Of a stretch of 64,000 nucleotides of DNA, positions 8,144 to 16,375 are shown in pieces; the stretch's first letter is position 1, and each line of letters begins with the position of its first letter. Location of the stretch: assembly GCA_963812945.1 (NCBI GenBank), contig CAWEXD010000003.1, positions 248,001 to 312,000 on the forward strand, read 5' to 3'. The stretch comes from DASRDR01 sp963812945 [NCBI: uncultured Candidatus Rokubacteria bacterium] (GTDB lineage: Bacteria; Methylomirabilota; Methylomirabilia; Rokubacteriales). The notes below the pieces were generated by a model. That model saw only the letters and a program-made list of their open reading frames with translations, was not told the DNA's origin and ran no database searches. A program made the translations under genes and the position numbers.

Positions 8144-9952
8144 GTGCCTCGGTCCGTGCTCCTGAGCTGCGAGGCGGTCGGCAAGGCCTACGGGGCCCGG
8201 ACGCTCTTCGATCAGCTGTCCTTCGGCCTCCTCGACGGAGACCAGGTGGGTCTGGTGGGGCCGAACGGTTCCGGCAAGTCCACGCTCCTCAAGATCCTCG
8301 CCGGGATCGAGCCCCCCGACCGCGGGACCCGCGCGGTTCGCGGCGGCATCCGGGTCGGCTACGTGCCGCAGGATCCGGTCTTCCCGCCCGGCGGCACCGT
8401 CGAGGACGTGGTCGCCGCCGCCCTGGCCGCCGTGGAGGAGGACGAGCGCCCCGGGCGCATCGCGCAGGCGCTCGGCCGTGCCGGCTTCGCGGACGGGCGC
8501 GCAGGGGTCGAGACACTGTCCGGCGGCTGGAGGAAGCGCCTGGCGATCGCGCGCGAGCTGGCCGGCGCGCCCGACGTCCTGCTGATGGACGAGCCCACCA
8601 ACCATCTCGACGTGGATGGCATCCTCTGGCTGGAAAGCATTCTCGCCGATCGGGCGCGCGCTGTCCTGGTCGTGAGCCATGACCGCTATTTCCTCGAGCA
8701 CGTGGCGACCCGCATGCTGGAGCTGAACCGGGCCTACCCGGACGGCCTGTTCCAGACCGATGGCGGGTACAGCGAGTTCCTCGCCCGCCGCGACGAGTTC
8801 CTGCGCGGCCAGGCTGCCTACGAGGAGTCCCTGGCCAACACGGTGCGTCGCGAGATCGAGTGGCTGCGGCGCGGCGCGAAGGCGCGCTCCACCAAGGCGA
8901 AGGGACGCATCCGGGAGGCCGGTCGCCTCATCGAGGAGCTCGGGGACGCCCGGGCGCGGGCCGCCGGCGGGACCACCGGTATCGAGCTCCTGGCCTCGGG
9001 GCGCCGGACGCGCAAGCTTTTCGTCGCGCGGGGCCTGTCGAAGGCGCTCGGCGGCCGCTCGCTCATCCGTGATCTCGACCTTGCCGTCATGCGCGGCACC
9101 CACGTCGGCCTCATCGGCCCGAACGGCAGCGGCAAGACGACGCTGCTCGATCTTCTCGCCGGGACCCTGGCTCCCGACGCCGGCGAGATCGAGCGGGCCG
9201 AGGGACTGCGGCTGGTCCGCTTCGACCAGCACCGCGCGAGCCTGGACCCCGACCAGCCCCTCCGGCGCGCGCTCTCGCCGGAAGGCGACACGGTCGTCTT
9301 CCAGGGGCGAGGCATCCACGTCGCCTCGTGGGCCAAGCGCTTCCTGTTCCGGCCGGAGCAGCTCGAGCTGCCCGTCGGCCGCCTGTCGGGCGGCGAGCAG
9401 GCTCGCATCCTCATCGCGCGCCTGATGCGCGAGCCGGCCGACCTGCTGATCCTGGATGAACCGACGAACGATCTGGACATCCCGACGCTCGAGGTCCTGG
9501 AGGACAGCCTCGCCGAGTTCGAGGGGGGCCTCGTGCTCGTCACCCACGACCGTTTCATGCTCGAGCGCGTGTCCAACGTCATCCTGGCCCTCGACGGCGA
9601 AGGCGGCGCCGAGACGTTTGCGGACTACGGGCAGTGGGAAGCGACCCGGGCCGCCCGGGCGCCGGCGCCGCGCGACGCGAATTCTCCGGCGTCGGCGGTG
9701 TCGGCGCGCCCGCGCCCGAGGATCAAGCGGCTCGGATATCTCGAACAGCGCGAGTGGGACGGGATGGAGCGGACGATCCTCGATGCCGAGACCGCCGTCG
9801 AGGCGTGCCGGCGCGCCGCGGAGGATCCCGGCATCGCGTCGGATCCGGCGGCGCTCGAGACTCGCTATGCGGCGCTCCAGGCCGCGCGCGCCCTGGTGGA
9901 CCGGCTCTACGCCCGCTGGGCCGAGCTCGAGGGCAAGCAGCCCGATGGGTAG
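8144..9952 (+). CDS. uup: ABC-F family ATPase Uup
   Basis: 602 residues with two soluble ABC domains and no membrane segments. The first carries GPNGSGKSTLLKILAG, signature TLSGGWRKRLAIA and LLMDEPTNHLD; the second GPNGSGKTTLLDLLAG, LSGGEQARILIA and LILDEPTNDLDI. A basic linker with an RREIEWLRRG segment joins them, and the last ~75 residues form the helical C-terminal extension (RIKRLGYLEQREWDGME onward) that distinguishes Uup from EttA. ABC-F proteins bind ribosomes or DNA; Uup has been linked to precise transposon excision and ribosome function. The GTG at 8144 follows GGAAGGAG with good spacing and homology begins five residues later. Confidence 0.93.
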   Translation: MPRSVLLSCEAVGKAYGARTLFDQLSFGLLDGDQVGLVGPNGSGKSTLLKILAGIEPPDRGTRAVRGGIRVGYVPQDPVFPPGGTVEDVVAAALAAVEEDERPGRIAQALGRAGFADGRAGVETLSGGWRKRLAIARELAGAPDVLLMDEPTNHLDVDGILWLESILADRARAVLVVSHDRYFLEHVATRMLELNRAYPDGLFQTDGGYSEFLARRDEFLRGQAAYEESLANTVRREIEWLRRGAKARSTKAKGRIREAGRLIEELGDARARAAGGTTGIELLASGRRTRKLFVARGLSKALGGRSLIRDLDLAVMRGTHVGLIGPNGSGKTTLLDLLAGTLAPDAGEIERAEGLRLVRFDQHRASLDPDQPLRRALSPEGDTVVFQGRGIHVASWAKRFLFRPEQLELPVGRLSGGEQARILIARLMREPADLLILDEPTNDLDIPTLEVLEDSLAEFEGGLVLVTHDRFMLERVSNVILALDGEGGAETFADYGQWEATRAARAPAPRDANSPASAVSARPRPRIKRLGYLEQREWDGMERTILDAETAVEACRRAAEDPGIASDPAALETRYAALQAARALVDRLYARWAELEGKQPDG

Positions 9953-10004
9953 GAGGCACCCGGAACACCCCGCGGACGCGGAGCGGCTTCGGGGGGACGG
10001 CGGC

Positions 10005-10034
10005 GTCAACCGCCGAAGAGCTCCGTCGATTCGG
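10005..10034. repeat. Intergenic copy of dnaJ-3'-end-like repeat (copy 1)
   Basis: This 30-base sequence matches the one at 12076-12105 at 27 of 30 positions. Its left part resembles the reverse complement of the dnaJ 3' end: read on the minus strand it encodes ES.ELFGG followed by TGA, compared with KKLFGG-stop in dnaJ. It lies between uup and the amine oxidase gene and contains the core CCGCCGAAGAGCT. Confidence 0.7.
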
Positions 10035-10119
10035 GCGCGGAGGACACGAGCGGCGAGGCGCATTCCCGTGTGGAGCGTTTCGGGCTAGAGTACGGGCGCG
10101 GCGCCCCGATAGGAGGGCT

Positions 10120-12048
10120 ATGAGCGAAGACCGGCCGCGGCATCCACTCGATCCGCTCACCGCCGACGAGGTCGCGCGCGCGGGGAGCCTCGTCCGCGCG
10201 CAGGATGGGCTCGGCCCGCGCGTCCGCGTGATCTCGATCGCCCTGGCCGAGCCGCCCCGGGGGGCCCGGCGCGAGCCCGGCGCCGCCAGCCACCCCGCCG
10301 AGCGGGCGGCCTTCGTCGTGCTGATCGACCGCGACGCGCGCAAGACCTACGAGGCGGTGGTCTCGTTGACCCAGGGGCGGGTGTCCTCTTGGGCGCACGT
10401 GGCCGGGGTTCAGCCGGCCATCGTGCTGGACGAGTTCTTCGAGTGCGAGGCCGCGGTGCGCGCCGACCCGGGCTGGCAGGCGGCCATGCGCCGGCGAGGG
10501 GTCACGGACTTCAGCCTGGCCATGGTCGACCCCTGGTCGGCCGGCAACTTCGGGATCGAGGACGAGAAGGGCCGGCGGCTGTCCCGGACGCTGACCTGGG
10601 TCCGCAGGAGCCCGACGGACAATGGCTACGCGCGTCCGGTGGCCAACCTGATCGCGACCGTGGACCTGGACGAGATGAAGGTGATCGCGATCGAGGACCA
10701 CGGCGTCGTGCCGCTGCCGCCGGAGGACGCCAACTACTCGCCGGACGTCGCCGGGAGCCGGCCGGACCTCCGGCCGCTCGAGATTCGTCAGCCGGGGGGG
10801 CCGAGCTTCGCGCTGGAAGGCCACGAGCTGTCCTGGCAGAAGTGGCGGATGCGCCTCGGCTTCACCCCGCGCGAGGGGCTGGTGCTCCATCGGGTCAGCT
10901 ACCAGGACCAGGGACGGGACCGGCCGATCCTCCACCGGGCGGCGGTGGTCGACATGGTGGTGCCGTACGGCGACCCCCGCCCCACCTACTTCCACCGCAA
11001 CGCCTTCGACGTCGGCGAGTTCGGCATCGGCACCCTGGCCAATTCCCTGGTGAACGGCTGCGACTGCCTCGGGGAGATCCGCTATCTGGACGCCGTGGTC
11101 AACGACAGCCGCGGGGGCGCGGTGACGCTCCAGAACGCGATCTGCATCCACGAGGAGGACTACGGCATCCTGTGGAAGCACTTCGACTGGCGGACCGGCT
11201 ACGCGGAGGTGCGGCGCTCCCGCCGGCTGGTGGTGTCGTTCATCGCCACCGTGGGCAACTACGAGTATGGCTTCTACTGGTACTTCTACCAGGACGGGAC
11301 CATCCAGCTCGAGGTCAAGCTGACCGGCATCGTCTCGAACGGGGCGGTGATGCCGGGCGAGACGCCGCCCTGGGGTGAGCTCGTCGCGCCCCAGGTGTAC
11401 GGGCCGATCCACCAGCACTTCTTCAACGTCCGGCTGGACGTGACGATCGACGGCCCGCTCAACGCGGTGTACGAGGTCAACACGGTGGCCGATCCTCCGG
11501 GCCCGGAGAACCCGCACCACAATGCCTTCCGCACCGAGGCCAGCCTGCTGCGCTCGGAGGCCGTCGCGCAGCGTATCGTGGACCCGCTCCGCGGGCGCTT
11601 CTGGAAGATCGTCAACCCGTCCGTGCGAAACCGCCTCGGCCAGCCCGTCGGCTACAAGCTGGTGCCCGGCGAGAACGTCCTGCCCTTCGCGGGCCCCGAG
11701 GCGGCGGTGACGAAGCGCGCGACCTTCATGACGAAGCATCTGTGGGTGACCCGGTACGACCCCCGGGAGCGATACGCGACCGGAGACTACCCGAACCAGC
11801 ACCCCGGCGGCGCCGGGCTGCCTGCCTACGTCGAGGACGACGCCCCCCTCGACGACGCCGAGCTGGTGGTCTGGTACACCTTCGGCGCCCACCACGTGGT
11901 GCGGCCGGAGGACTGGCCGGTGATGCCGGTGACGTACATCGGCTTCGCGCTCAAGCCGGTCGGCTTCTTCGACCGCAACCCGGCGCTGGACGTGCCGCGG
12001 CCGGAGGGCCAATCGTGCGGGCACCACGGACCGGGAAGCCGCGCGTAG
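10120..12048 (+). CDS. Copper-containing primary amine oxidase
   Basis: A 642-residue topaquinone amine oxidase. It oxidises primary amines to aldehydes with release of ammonia and H2O2. The TPQ precursor is Tyr381 in TVGNYEYGFYW, the catalytic base is Asp297 in NAFDVGEFGIG, and the copper ligands are His431 and His433 (HQH) and His592 (AHHVVRPEDWP). These align with the Arthrobacter enzyme numbering as I remember it. The ATG at 10120 follows AGGAGG at 10111-10116. No signal peptide is visible, so a cytoplasmic enzyme of the Arthrobacter type is likely. A histidine-containing tail (SCGHHG) ends the protein. It stands alone between two copies of the dnaJ-like repeat; the amine substrate is not predictable. 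Confidence 0.95.
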   Translation: MSEDRPRHPLDPLTADEVARAGSLVRAQDGLGPRVRVISIALAEPPRGARREPGAASHPAERAAFVVLIDRDARKTYEAVVSLTQGRVSSWAHVAGVQPAIVLDEFFECEAAVRADPGWQAAMRRRGVTDFSLAMVDPWSAGNFGIEDEKGRRLSRTLTWVRRSPTDNGYARPVANLIATVDLDEMKVIAIEDHGVVPLPPEDANYSPDVAGSRPDLRPLEIRQPGGPSFALEGHELSWQKWRMRLGFTPREGLVLHRVSYQDQGRDRPILHRAAVVDMVVPYGDPRPTYFHRNAFDVGEFGIGTLANSLVNGCDCLGEIRYLDAVVNDSRGGAVTLQNAICIHEEDYGILWKHFDWRTGYAEVRRSRRLVVSFIATVGNYEYGFYWYFYQDGTIQLEVKLTGIVSNGAVMPGETPPWGELVAPQVYGPIHQHFFNVRLDVTIDGPLNAVYEVNTVADPPGPENPHHNAFRTEASLLRSEAVAQRIVDPLRGRFWKIVNPSVRNRLGQPVGYKLVPGENVLPFAGPEAAVTKRATFMTKHLWVTRYDPRERYATGDYPNQHPGGAGLPAYVEDDAPLDDAELVVWYTFGAHHVVRPEDWPVMPVTYIGFALKPVGFFDRNPALDVPRPEGQSCGHHGPGSRA

Positions 12049-12075
12049 TCTCGCGGCGTTGGCGGCGCCGGCGCC

Positions 12076-12105
12076 GTCAGCCGCCGAAGAGCTTCGACGA
12101 TTCGG
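12076..12105. repeat. Intergenic copy of dnaJ-3'-end-like repeat (copy 2)
   Basis: The stretch 12077-12095 is identical over 19 bases to 14634-14652, the last codons and stop of dnaJ in reverse complement. The full 30 bases match copy 1 (10005-10034) at 27 positions. Read on the minus strand it encodes ESSKLFGG and a stop. It lies 28 bases after the amine oxidase stop codon. Together with the dnaJ end it brackets the block 12106-14633. Confidence 0.8.
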
Positions 12106-12202
12106 AGGATAACCGAGAAGATCCAAGCGAACCTAACCGGCTGTTGGACTAGGGAATCCGAGCGGGCGATGGTCAGGCTGGTTCGTCCTGGTTCGGCGCG
12201 GA

Positions 12203-12228
12203 GTGGTAGCAGCCCGGTAGCAGCCGCG
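12203..12228. repeat. GGTAGCA direct-repeat motif, left copy
   Basis: A 26-base motif made of two GGTAGCA units followed by GCCGC. It matches 14564-14589 at 21 of 26 positions in the same orientation. The two copies flank the cupin and glycosyltransferase genes. Confidence 0.5.
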
Positions 12229-12320
12229 CGAGGCCCTTCAAAGATCCGGTAGGTCACAGCCAGCGACGCGCAGTCGCCGACGACGGCGGGTCGAACTGGA
12301 CCGGCTCGGCGGGTAGGACG

Positions 12321-12410
12321 GTCTTCCTCAGCGTCGCCCTGCTCCTCGCCGTCCTCGGCCTCAACCGGCTCGGCGACGGCCTCCGCGACTGGGGTCCACC
12401 TCTTGACCCA
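12321..12410 (+). pseudogene. Relic of a DppC/OppC-type peptide ABC permease C-terminus
   Basis: The frame starting at 12321 reads VFLSVALLLAVLGLN then RLGDGLRDW. A last helix followed by LGDGLRD is the signature end of DppC/OppC-family dipeptide permeases. Nothing of the rest of such a gene is present, and no ATG, GTG or TTG opens this frame upstream. The relic is in the same frame as the cupin gene that follows and reads through into it without a stop. I interpret it as the 3' remnant of a deleted transporter gene. Confidence 0.6.
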
Positions 12411-12458
12411 ATCGCCGACCCTGCGGTATTCAGGGGCTTGCCGGAGGGCGAGAACGTC

Positions 12459-12986
12459 ATGGACATCCTCCCACGACAGCCACTGACCGTCGCCGACGTG
12501 CGTGAGCTCCGCACGAGCGGGCCCTGGCCTAGCAAGTCGGGCGCAGGCCTGCGCGTGCCGATCGCGCTGTCGGAGCCGGAGACACGACGCTTCTTCGACT
12601 ACGACGCGGCGGAGCTCGAACGGATCGGCGTGGACATTCGCGGCGTGCGCGTCTTCTTCGTGAGCCGCGCTCCGGCCGGCGGTCTCGCCGGCAACCAGTT
12701 TCACCGGCTTCGCACCGAGATCGAGTTCGTGATCCAGGGCTCCGTCCGCTGGGAGTTCGAGGACCTCTACGGCGGCCGGCGCGCAGTCCACGCCTCACCG
12801 GCGTGCGCGCTCTACATCCCGCCGTTCATCCTCCACCGGGCGATGTTCGAGGAGCCGGAGACGACCCTGGCCACGCTCACCAACACCGTGTACGTCCGCG
12901 ACGATCCGCGCACTCACGACACCTACTCGGCCGAGACCTTTCAGACCCTGGGGGAGCACTTCCGCGCGTATGCCGGCCCTCGCTGA
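12459..12986 (+). CDS. WxcM-like cupin, possible sugar-nucleotide ketoisomerase
   Basis: 175 residues containing one cupin barrel: NQFHRLRTEIEFVIQGSVRWEF and PPFILHRAMFEEPETTLATLTN. This resembles the WxcM/FdtA/QdtA group of dTDP-4-keto-6-deoxyglucose ketoisomerases, and the C-terminal VYVRDDPRTHDTYS segment also fits. The family usually has ~140 residues; here there is an N-terminal extension containing RTSGPWPSKSGAGLRVP. The ATG at 12459 is preferred over TTG 12438 because GGAGGGCGAG sits just upstream. The gene overlaps the next one by 17 bases, so the two are translationally coupled and probably act on the same glycan or sugar nucleotide. Catalytic identity is inferred from fold only. Confidence 0.72.
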   Translation: MDILPRQPLTVADVRELRTSGPWPSKSGAGLRVPIALSEPETRRFFDYDAAELERIGVDIRGVRVFFVSRAPAGGLAGNQFHRLRTEIEFVIQGSVRWEFEDLYGGRRAVHASPACALYIPPFILHRAMFEEPETTLATLTNTVYVRDDPRTHDTYSAETFQTLGEHFRAYAGPR

Positions 12987-14289
12987 GCAGAACTTCTACG
13001 ACACGCCGATCTTCATCATCAACTTCAACCAGCTCGGGTTCGTGCGGAAGCAGATCGCCTGGCTACTCGGGTCCGGATACCGGAACGTCACGGTCCTCGA
13101 CAACCACTCGACCTATCCGCCGCTGCTCCGCTACTACGCGGAGATGACGTCCAGCCGGACCATCGCGGTGGTGCGCCGCCCTCGCAACGATACCAAGATC
13201 ACGGTCTGGAACGAACACCTGCGCGCGCTCGACCGGCCGTTCGTGCTGACGTCCAGCGACGTGGTGCCGGAAGCCGGCTGTCCCGCGGACGTGGTCGGCC
13301 ATCTCGCCCGCCACCTGCGCGACAACCCGCAGATCGTCAAGGCCGGGCTGGGGCTCCGTATCGACGATCTGCCCGCCCGGTACCGGCATCGCCGGGAGGT
13401 GCTCATCAAGCAGAGCGAGTACTGGCGAGTCCCCGCGGCCTGCGGTCTGTTCCTGGCGCCCATCGACACGACCTTCGCGCTGTACCGGGGCGGCGGGCCG
13501 TTCGTCCACGAGCCCGCGGTGCGGACGAGCTGGCCGTACCTGGCCCGCCACGAGCCGTGGTACTCCGACTCCGCCAATCCGTCCGAGGACGAGCGGTACT
13601 ACGCGGCGACCCTGCCCCCGGGGCCGGGGCGTGGATCGTGGGGCCGCGAGCGGCTGCCGGAAGAGCTCCTTGCGGCCTGCGCAACGCTGGCCGCGGCACC
13701 CCCACGGACCCGCGTCCACCTCGCGTGCGGGCGCGACGTGTTTCCCGGGTGGATCAACGTCGACGTCAAGCCCGACGTCGGCGCCGACGTCGTCTTCGAT
13801 CTGGAGCGATGCGCGGACGAGCGCTTGCCGATCGACGACGACAGCGTGGACGGGTTCTTCATGGGCCACGCGTTCGCGAGCATCGAAGGCACGCTCGCGA
13901 TGCTCCAGGAGCTCTATCGTGTCGCCCGTCCGGCGGCCCGCCTGGTGATCCGGGTGCGCCCGCACGCGTCAGGGGCCGGCGACGGGACGGGCCGCCAAGC
14001 CACGGACGAGTTCAACCGGTATGGTCAGCCGCAGCGGGGGAGCGTCGACGACGGCTATGCCGCCGACTGGCAACTCACGCGAGTCAAGCTCGTCGTCGAC
14101 CCGGCGCTCACCGAGCCGGCCACCGGCGGGGACGGGATCGACCCCGCGGGGGCGGACGGAACGGCCGTGCGCGAGATCATCGCGGAGTTGCGGGCGGTGA
14201 AGCCGACGCGGCCCCGGGATCCTTGGTGGCGCGCGGATCCGGCCGTCGTCGTCACCAGCTCGCCGATCGACACGGACAGCGCATTCTGA
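12970..14289 (+). CDS. Glycosyltransferase-like / methyltransferase fusion protein
   Basis: 439 residues with two domains. The first ~215 residues begin TPIFIINFNQLGFVRKQI and contain VTVLDNHSTYPPLL and LTSSDVVPEAG, the layout of a small GT-A (family 2-like) glycosyltransferase, with SSD in place of a clear DxD. From about residue 246 comes a class I SAM-dependent methyltransferase-like domain: VHLACGRDVFPGWINVDV, DVVFDLERCADERLPIDDDS, and LQELYRVARPAARLVIRVRP. It is translationally coupled to the cupin (17-base overlap). The combination suggests tailoring of a surface sugar, possibly transfer plus O-methylation, but both activities are inferred. No membrane segment or signal is visible. Confidence 0.72.
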   Translation: MPALAEQNFYDTPIFIINFNQLGFVRKQIAWLLGSGYRNVTVLDNHSTYPPLLRYYAEMTSSRTIAVVRRPRNDTKITVWNEHLRALDRPFVLTSSDVVPEAGCPADVVGHLARHLRDNPQIVKAGLGLRIDDLPARYRHRREVLIKQSEYWRVPAACGLFLAPIDTTFALYRGGGPFVHEPAVRTSWPYLARHEPWYSDSANPSEDERYYAATLPPGPGRGSWGRERLPEELLAACATLAAAPPRTRVHLACGRDVFPGWINVDVKPDVGADVVFDLERCADERLPIDDDSVDGFFMGHAFASIEGTLAMLQELYRVARPAARLVIRVRPHASGAGDGTGRQATDEFNRYGQPQRGSVDDGYAADWQLTRVKLVVDPALTEPATGGDGIDPAGADGTAVREIIAELRAVKPTRPRDPWWRADPAVVVTSSPIDTDSAF

Positions 14290-14329
14290 GGGCCGGCAGG
14301 ACGCCTGGTCCGCTAACTCGCACAGGGCA

Positions 14330-14404
14330 GAAGACTTCGACCGCGACGTCGCCGAGCGGATGGTGAAGACGCTGCCGCGGGCACGGCGGGTCGAGATTCT
14401 CGCC
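14330..14404 (+). pseudogene. Possible relic of an alpha/beta-hydrolase C-terminal region
   Basis: One frame reads EDFDRDVAERMVKTLPRARR then VEIL. That resembles the segment before the catalytic His in many alpha/beta-hydrolases (VAERMV..LP.AR.VEI), but the expected AGH motif is missing and the frame then becomes low-complexity. No start or upstream domain remains. Short and of low certainty; it fits the picture of a decayed region between the glycosyltransferase gene and dnaJ. Confidence 0.3.
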
Positions 14405-14563
14405 CGACCTCCCGCCGCCCTGGCCGGACCCGCCAGCGCCGCGCTATCGTTCAGGCGCGCCGCCGGCGGCGGGGCCGACGCCGTGAGCCCGCGAGCGCGG
14501 GGACGGGGGCGCGGAGCAGGGACGCAGAAACGTGCTTTGGACGGCGTTCGGACGAGGAGCCAA

Positions 14564-14589
14564 GTGGTAGCAAAGCGGTGGCAGCCGCC
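14564..14589. repeat. GGTAGCA direct-repeat motif, right copy
   Basis: This is the second copy of the motif at 12203-12228 (21 of 26 positions identical), in the same orientation. It lies 45 bases from the dnaJ stop codon. Confidence 0.5.
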
Positions 14590-14633
14590 GGGGGCGGCGC
14601 TCAGAAGCTCACGATTTCAGGCGCTTCCGGCGC

Positions 14634-14652
14634 TCAGCCGCCGAAGAGCTTC
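14634..14652. repeat. 19-base direct repeat at the dnaJ 3' end
   Basis: The terminal codons and stop of dnaJ, in plus-strand orientation TCAGCCGCCGAAGAGCTTC, are repeated exactly at 12077-12095. A more diverged copy lies at 10005-10034. The arrangement is like that of an integration site at a gene end whose duplicate marks the far side of the inserted DNA. Confidence 0.75.
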
Positions 14653-15734
14653 TTGAGTGACTCCAGGAAGCCGCCGACGAGCGGGCCCTGGTCCTCGCCG
14701 GAGGCCAAGCGCTGGTACTCCTCCAGCAGCTCCCGCTGCTTCCCCGTGAGCTTCTTCGGCACCTCGACCACCACGGTGTAGCAGGCGTCGCCGCGGCCGC
14801 GGCCGTGGAGGCCGGGCATCCCCTTCCCCCGGAGGCGGAGCACGTCGCCGTTCTGGGCGCCGGCCGGCACCTTGATCTGCGCGACGCCGTCCAGGATCGG
14901 CACGTCCACCTCGGCGCCGAGCGCGGCCTGGGGGAACGTGAGCGGCAGCGTGCAGTGGAGCTCCTGCCCGTGTCGCGTGAAGAATGCGTGCGGGCGCACG
15001 TGGAGGACCACGTAGAGATCCCCGGACGGGCCCCCGCCCGGTCCGCCTTCGCCTTCGCCGGTGATGCGGAGCTGCGCGCTTTCGTCGACGCCCGGGGGGA
15101 TCCGCACCTTGAGCGTCCGCTCGCGCGCCACCCGCCCCTCGCCCGCGCAGGCCTTGCAGGGGCTCTTCACGATCTGCCCCTCGCCGGCGCACTGGGGGCA
15201 GGTCCGGGCCACCGTGAGAAAGCCCTGCTGATAGCGCACCTGGCCGCGGCCCTTACAGGCCGGGCAGGCCGTCCGCGCCGACCCCGGCTCGGCGCCGCTC
15301 CCCCGGCAGGTGTCGCAGATCTCGAGCCGCGGGATCTGGAGCCGCGTCTCCAGCCCCAGCGCCGCTTCCTCGAGCGTGATCTCGAGGTCGTAGCGAAGAT
15401 CGTCGCCCTGGCGCGTCCGGCCGCGCCGGCCGCCCCGCCCGCCCCCGAAGAAGCCCTCGAACAGGTCCCCGAAGAGATCCTCGAGGCCGCCGAGGTCGAC
15501 GCCGCCCGGCGGCAAGTCGACGCGCCCGTAGCGGTCGTACTGTACGCGGCGGTCGGGGTCCGACAGGATCGCGTACGCCTCGTTGATTACCTTGAAGCGC
15601 TCCTCCGCCTGGGCGTCGCCCGGGTTCCGGTCGGGATGGTGCTTCAGCGCCAGCTGCCGGAACGCCTTCTTGATCTCCGTCTCGCTCGCGTCGCGCGAGA
15701 CGCCCAAGACGTCGTAGTAGCTCTTCTGGGCCAT
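14634..15734 (-). CDS. dnaJ: Chaperone protein DnaJ
   Basis: A 366-residue type I J-protein that stimulates DnaK ATPase and delivers unfolded clients. It has the J-domain with HPD ([13 protein letters not shown]), a short Gly/Arg-rich linker ([16 protein letters not shown]) and the four zinc-binding repeats [24 protein letters not shown] and CKACAGEG. The C-terminal substrate-binding domains follow, and the protein ends KKLFGG. It is the last gene of hrcA-grpE-dnaJ, 50 bases after grpE. The last 19 bases of the gene recur at 12077-12095. dnaK, normally located between grpE and dnaJ, is absent here. Confidence 0.96.
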   Translation of the reverse strand: MAQKSYYDVLGVSRDASETEIKKAFRQLALKHHPDRNPGDAQAEERFKVINEAYAILSDPDRRVQYDRYGRVDLPPGGVDLGGLEDLFGDLFEGFFGGGRGGRRGRTRQGDDLRYDLEITLEEAALGLETRLQIPRLEICDTCRGSGAEPGSARTACPACKGRGQVRYQQGFLTVARTCPQCAGEGQIVKSPCKACAGEGRVARERTLKVRIPPGVDESAQLRITGEGEGGPGGGPSGDLYVVLHVRPHAFFTRHGQELHCTLPLTFPQAALGAEVDVPILDGVAQIKVPAGAQNGDVLRLRGKGMPGLHGRGRGDACYTVVVEVPKKLTGKQRELLEEYQRLASGEDQGPLVGGFLESLKKLFGG

Positions 15735-15784
15735 GGGCTATCCGATCTGTTGGGGGCTGGCCGGGCGCGCCCGGCCCGGCACGG

Positions 15785-16372
15785 TCAGGCCGCGCCCTCG
15801 CCGTCCGCCGGGGCGGCGGCCGGGTGGACCGCCACCACGACCTGCGCGGGTCGGAGCACGCGGTCCTGGAGGAGGTAGCCGCGGAGCGCTTCCGAGACCA
15901 CCGTCTGGTCCTCCACGTCGCGTCGCTCGACCCGGCCCACGGCCTCGTGGCGCGTCGGATCGAAAGGCTCGCCGACGGCGCCGAACGGGCGCACGCCGAG
16001 ACGCTCCAGCGCGGCCAGGAAGTTGCGGTGGATCAGCTCGACGCCGGTCCGGAAGGCCTGATCGGCGCCGCGCGCCGGAGGCGCGGCCAGGGCCCGGTCG
16101 AAATTGTCGAGCACCGGCAAGATCTCGCGGAGGAGCTCCTCCTGGGCCTGGCGGCGCCACTCCTCGCGCTCCCGGCCGGTCCGACGGCGGTAGTTGTCGA
16201 ACTCGGCGAGGGTGCGAACGTAGCGATCCCGGGCTTCCGCCGCCTCGCGGGTCCGGGCCTCCAGGTCGCTCCGGAGGGCCCCGAGGCTCTCCCCACCCGC
16301 GTCCGGCGCCTCGGGGGCGGCGTCCCACTGTCCCCGGGCGGCGTCGTCCGGGTCCGACCACCGGTCGGCCAT
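15785..16372 (-). CDS. grpE: Nucleotide exchange factor GrpE
   Basis: 195 residues. A long N-terminal coiled-coil (LRSDLEARTREAAEARDRYVR) runs into the conserved LAEFDNYRRRTGRE and ILPVLDNFDRAL segments. The C-terminal beta domain includes GVRPFGAVGEPFDPTRHEAVG and the terminal VLRPAQVVVAV. GrpE releases ADP from DnaK. Its ATG lies 3 bases after the hrcA stop, so the two genes are translationally linked. The family motif RP.MV.V at the end is conserved, as is the acidic, low-complexity N-terminus. Confidence 0.95.
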   Translation of the reverse strand: MADRWSDPDDAARGQWDAAPEAPDAGGESLGALRSDLEARTREAAEARDRYVRTLAEFDNYRRRTGREREEWRRQAQEELLREILPVLDNFDRALAAPPARGADQAFRTGVELIHRNFLAALERLGVRPFGAVGEPFDPTRHEAVGRVERRDVEDQTVVSEALRGYLLQDRVLRPAQVVVAVHPAAAPADGEGAA

Positions 16373-16375
16373 GCC

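Noticed and set aside
7886-10063. 725-codon open frame on the minus strand opposite uup
   Set aside because: Low-complexity Arg/Gly/Glu-rich translation with no family motifs. The opposite strand encodes a complete Uup; this is a GC-rich antisense shadow.
10006-12126. 706-codon minus-strand frame opposite the amine oxidase
   Set aside because: It is the exact antisense of a gene with all catalytic residues intact, and its translation looks like His/Arg/Val-rich shadow sequence.
12438-12458. TTG start for the cupin gene
   Set aside because: The ATG at 12459 has a GGAGGGCGAG site and matches the start of the protein-like region; the preceding frame is a permease relic.
14360-14656. 98-codon plus-strand frame before dnaJ
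   Set aside because: After a short alpha/beta-hydrolase-like segment the translation is low-complexity, and it runs into the antisense of dnaJ.
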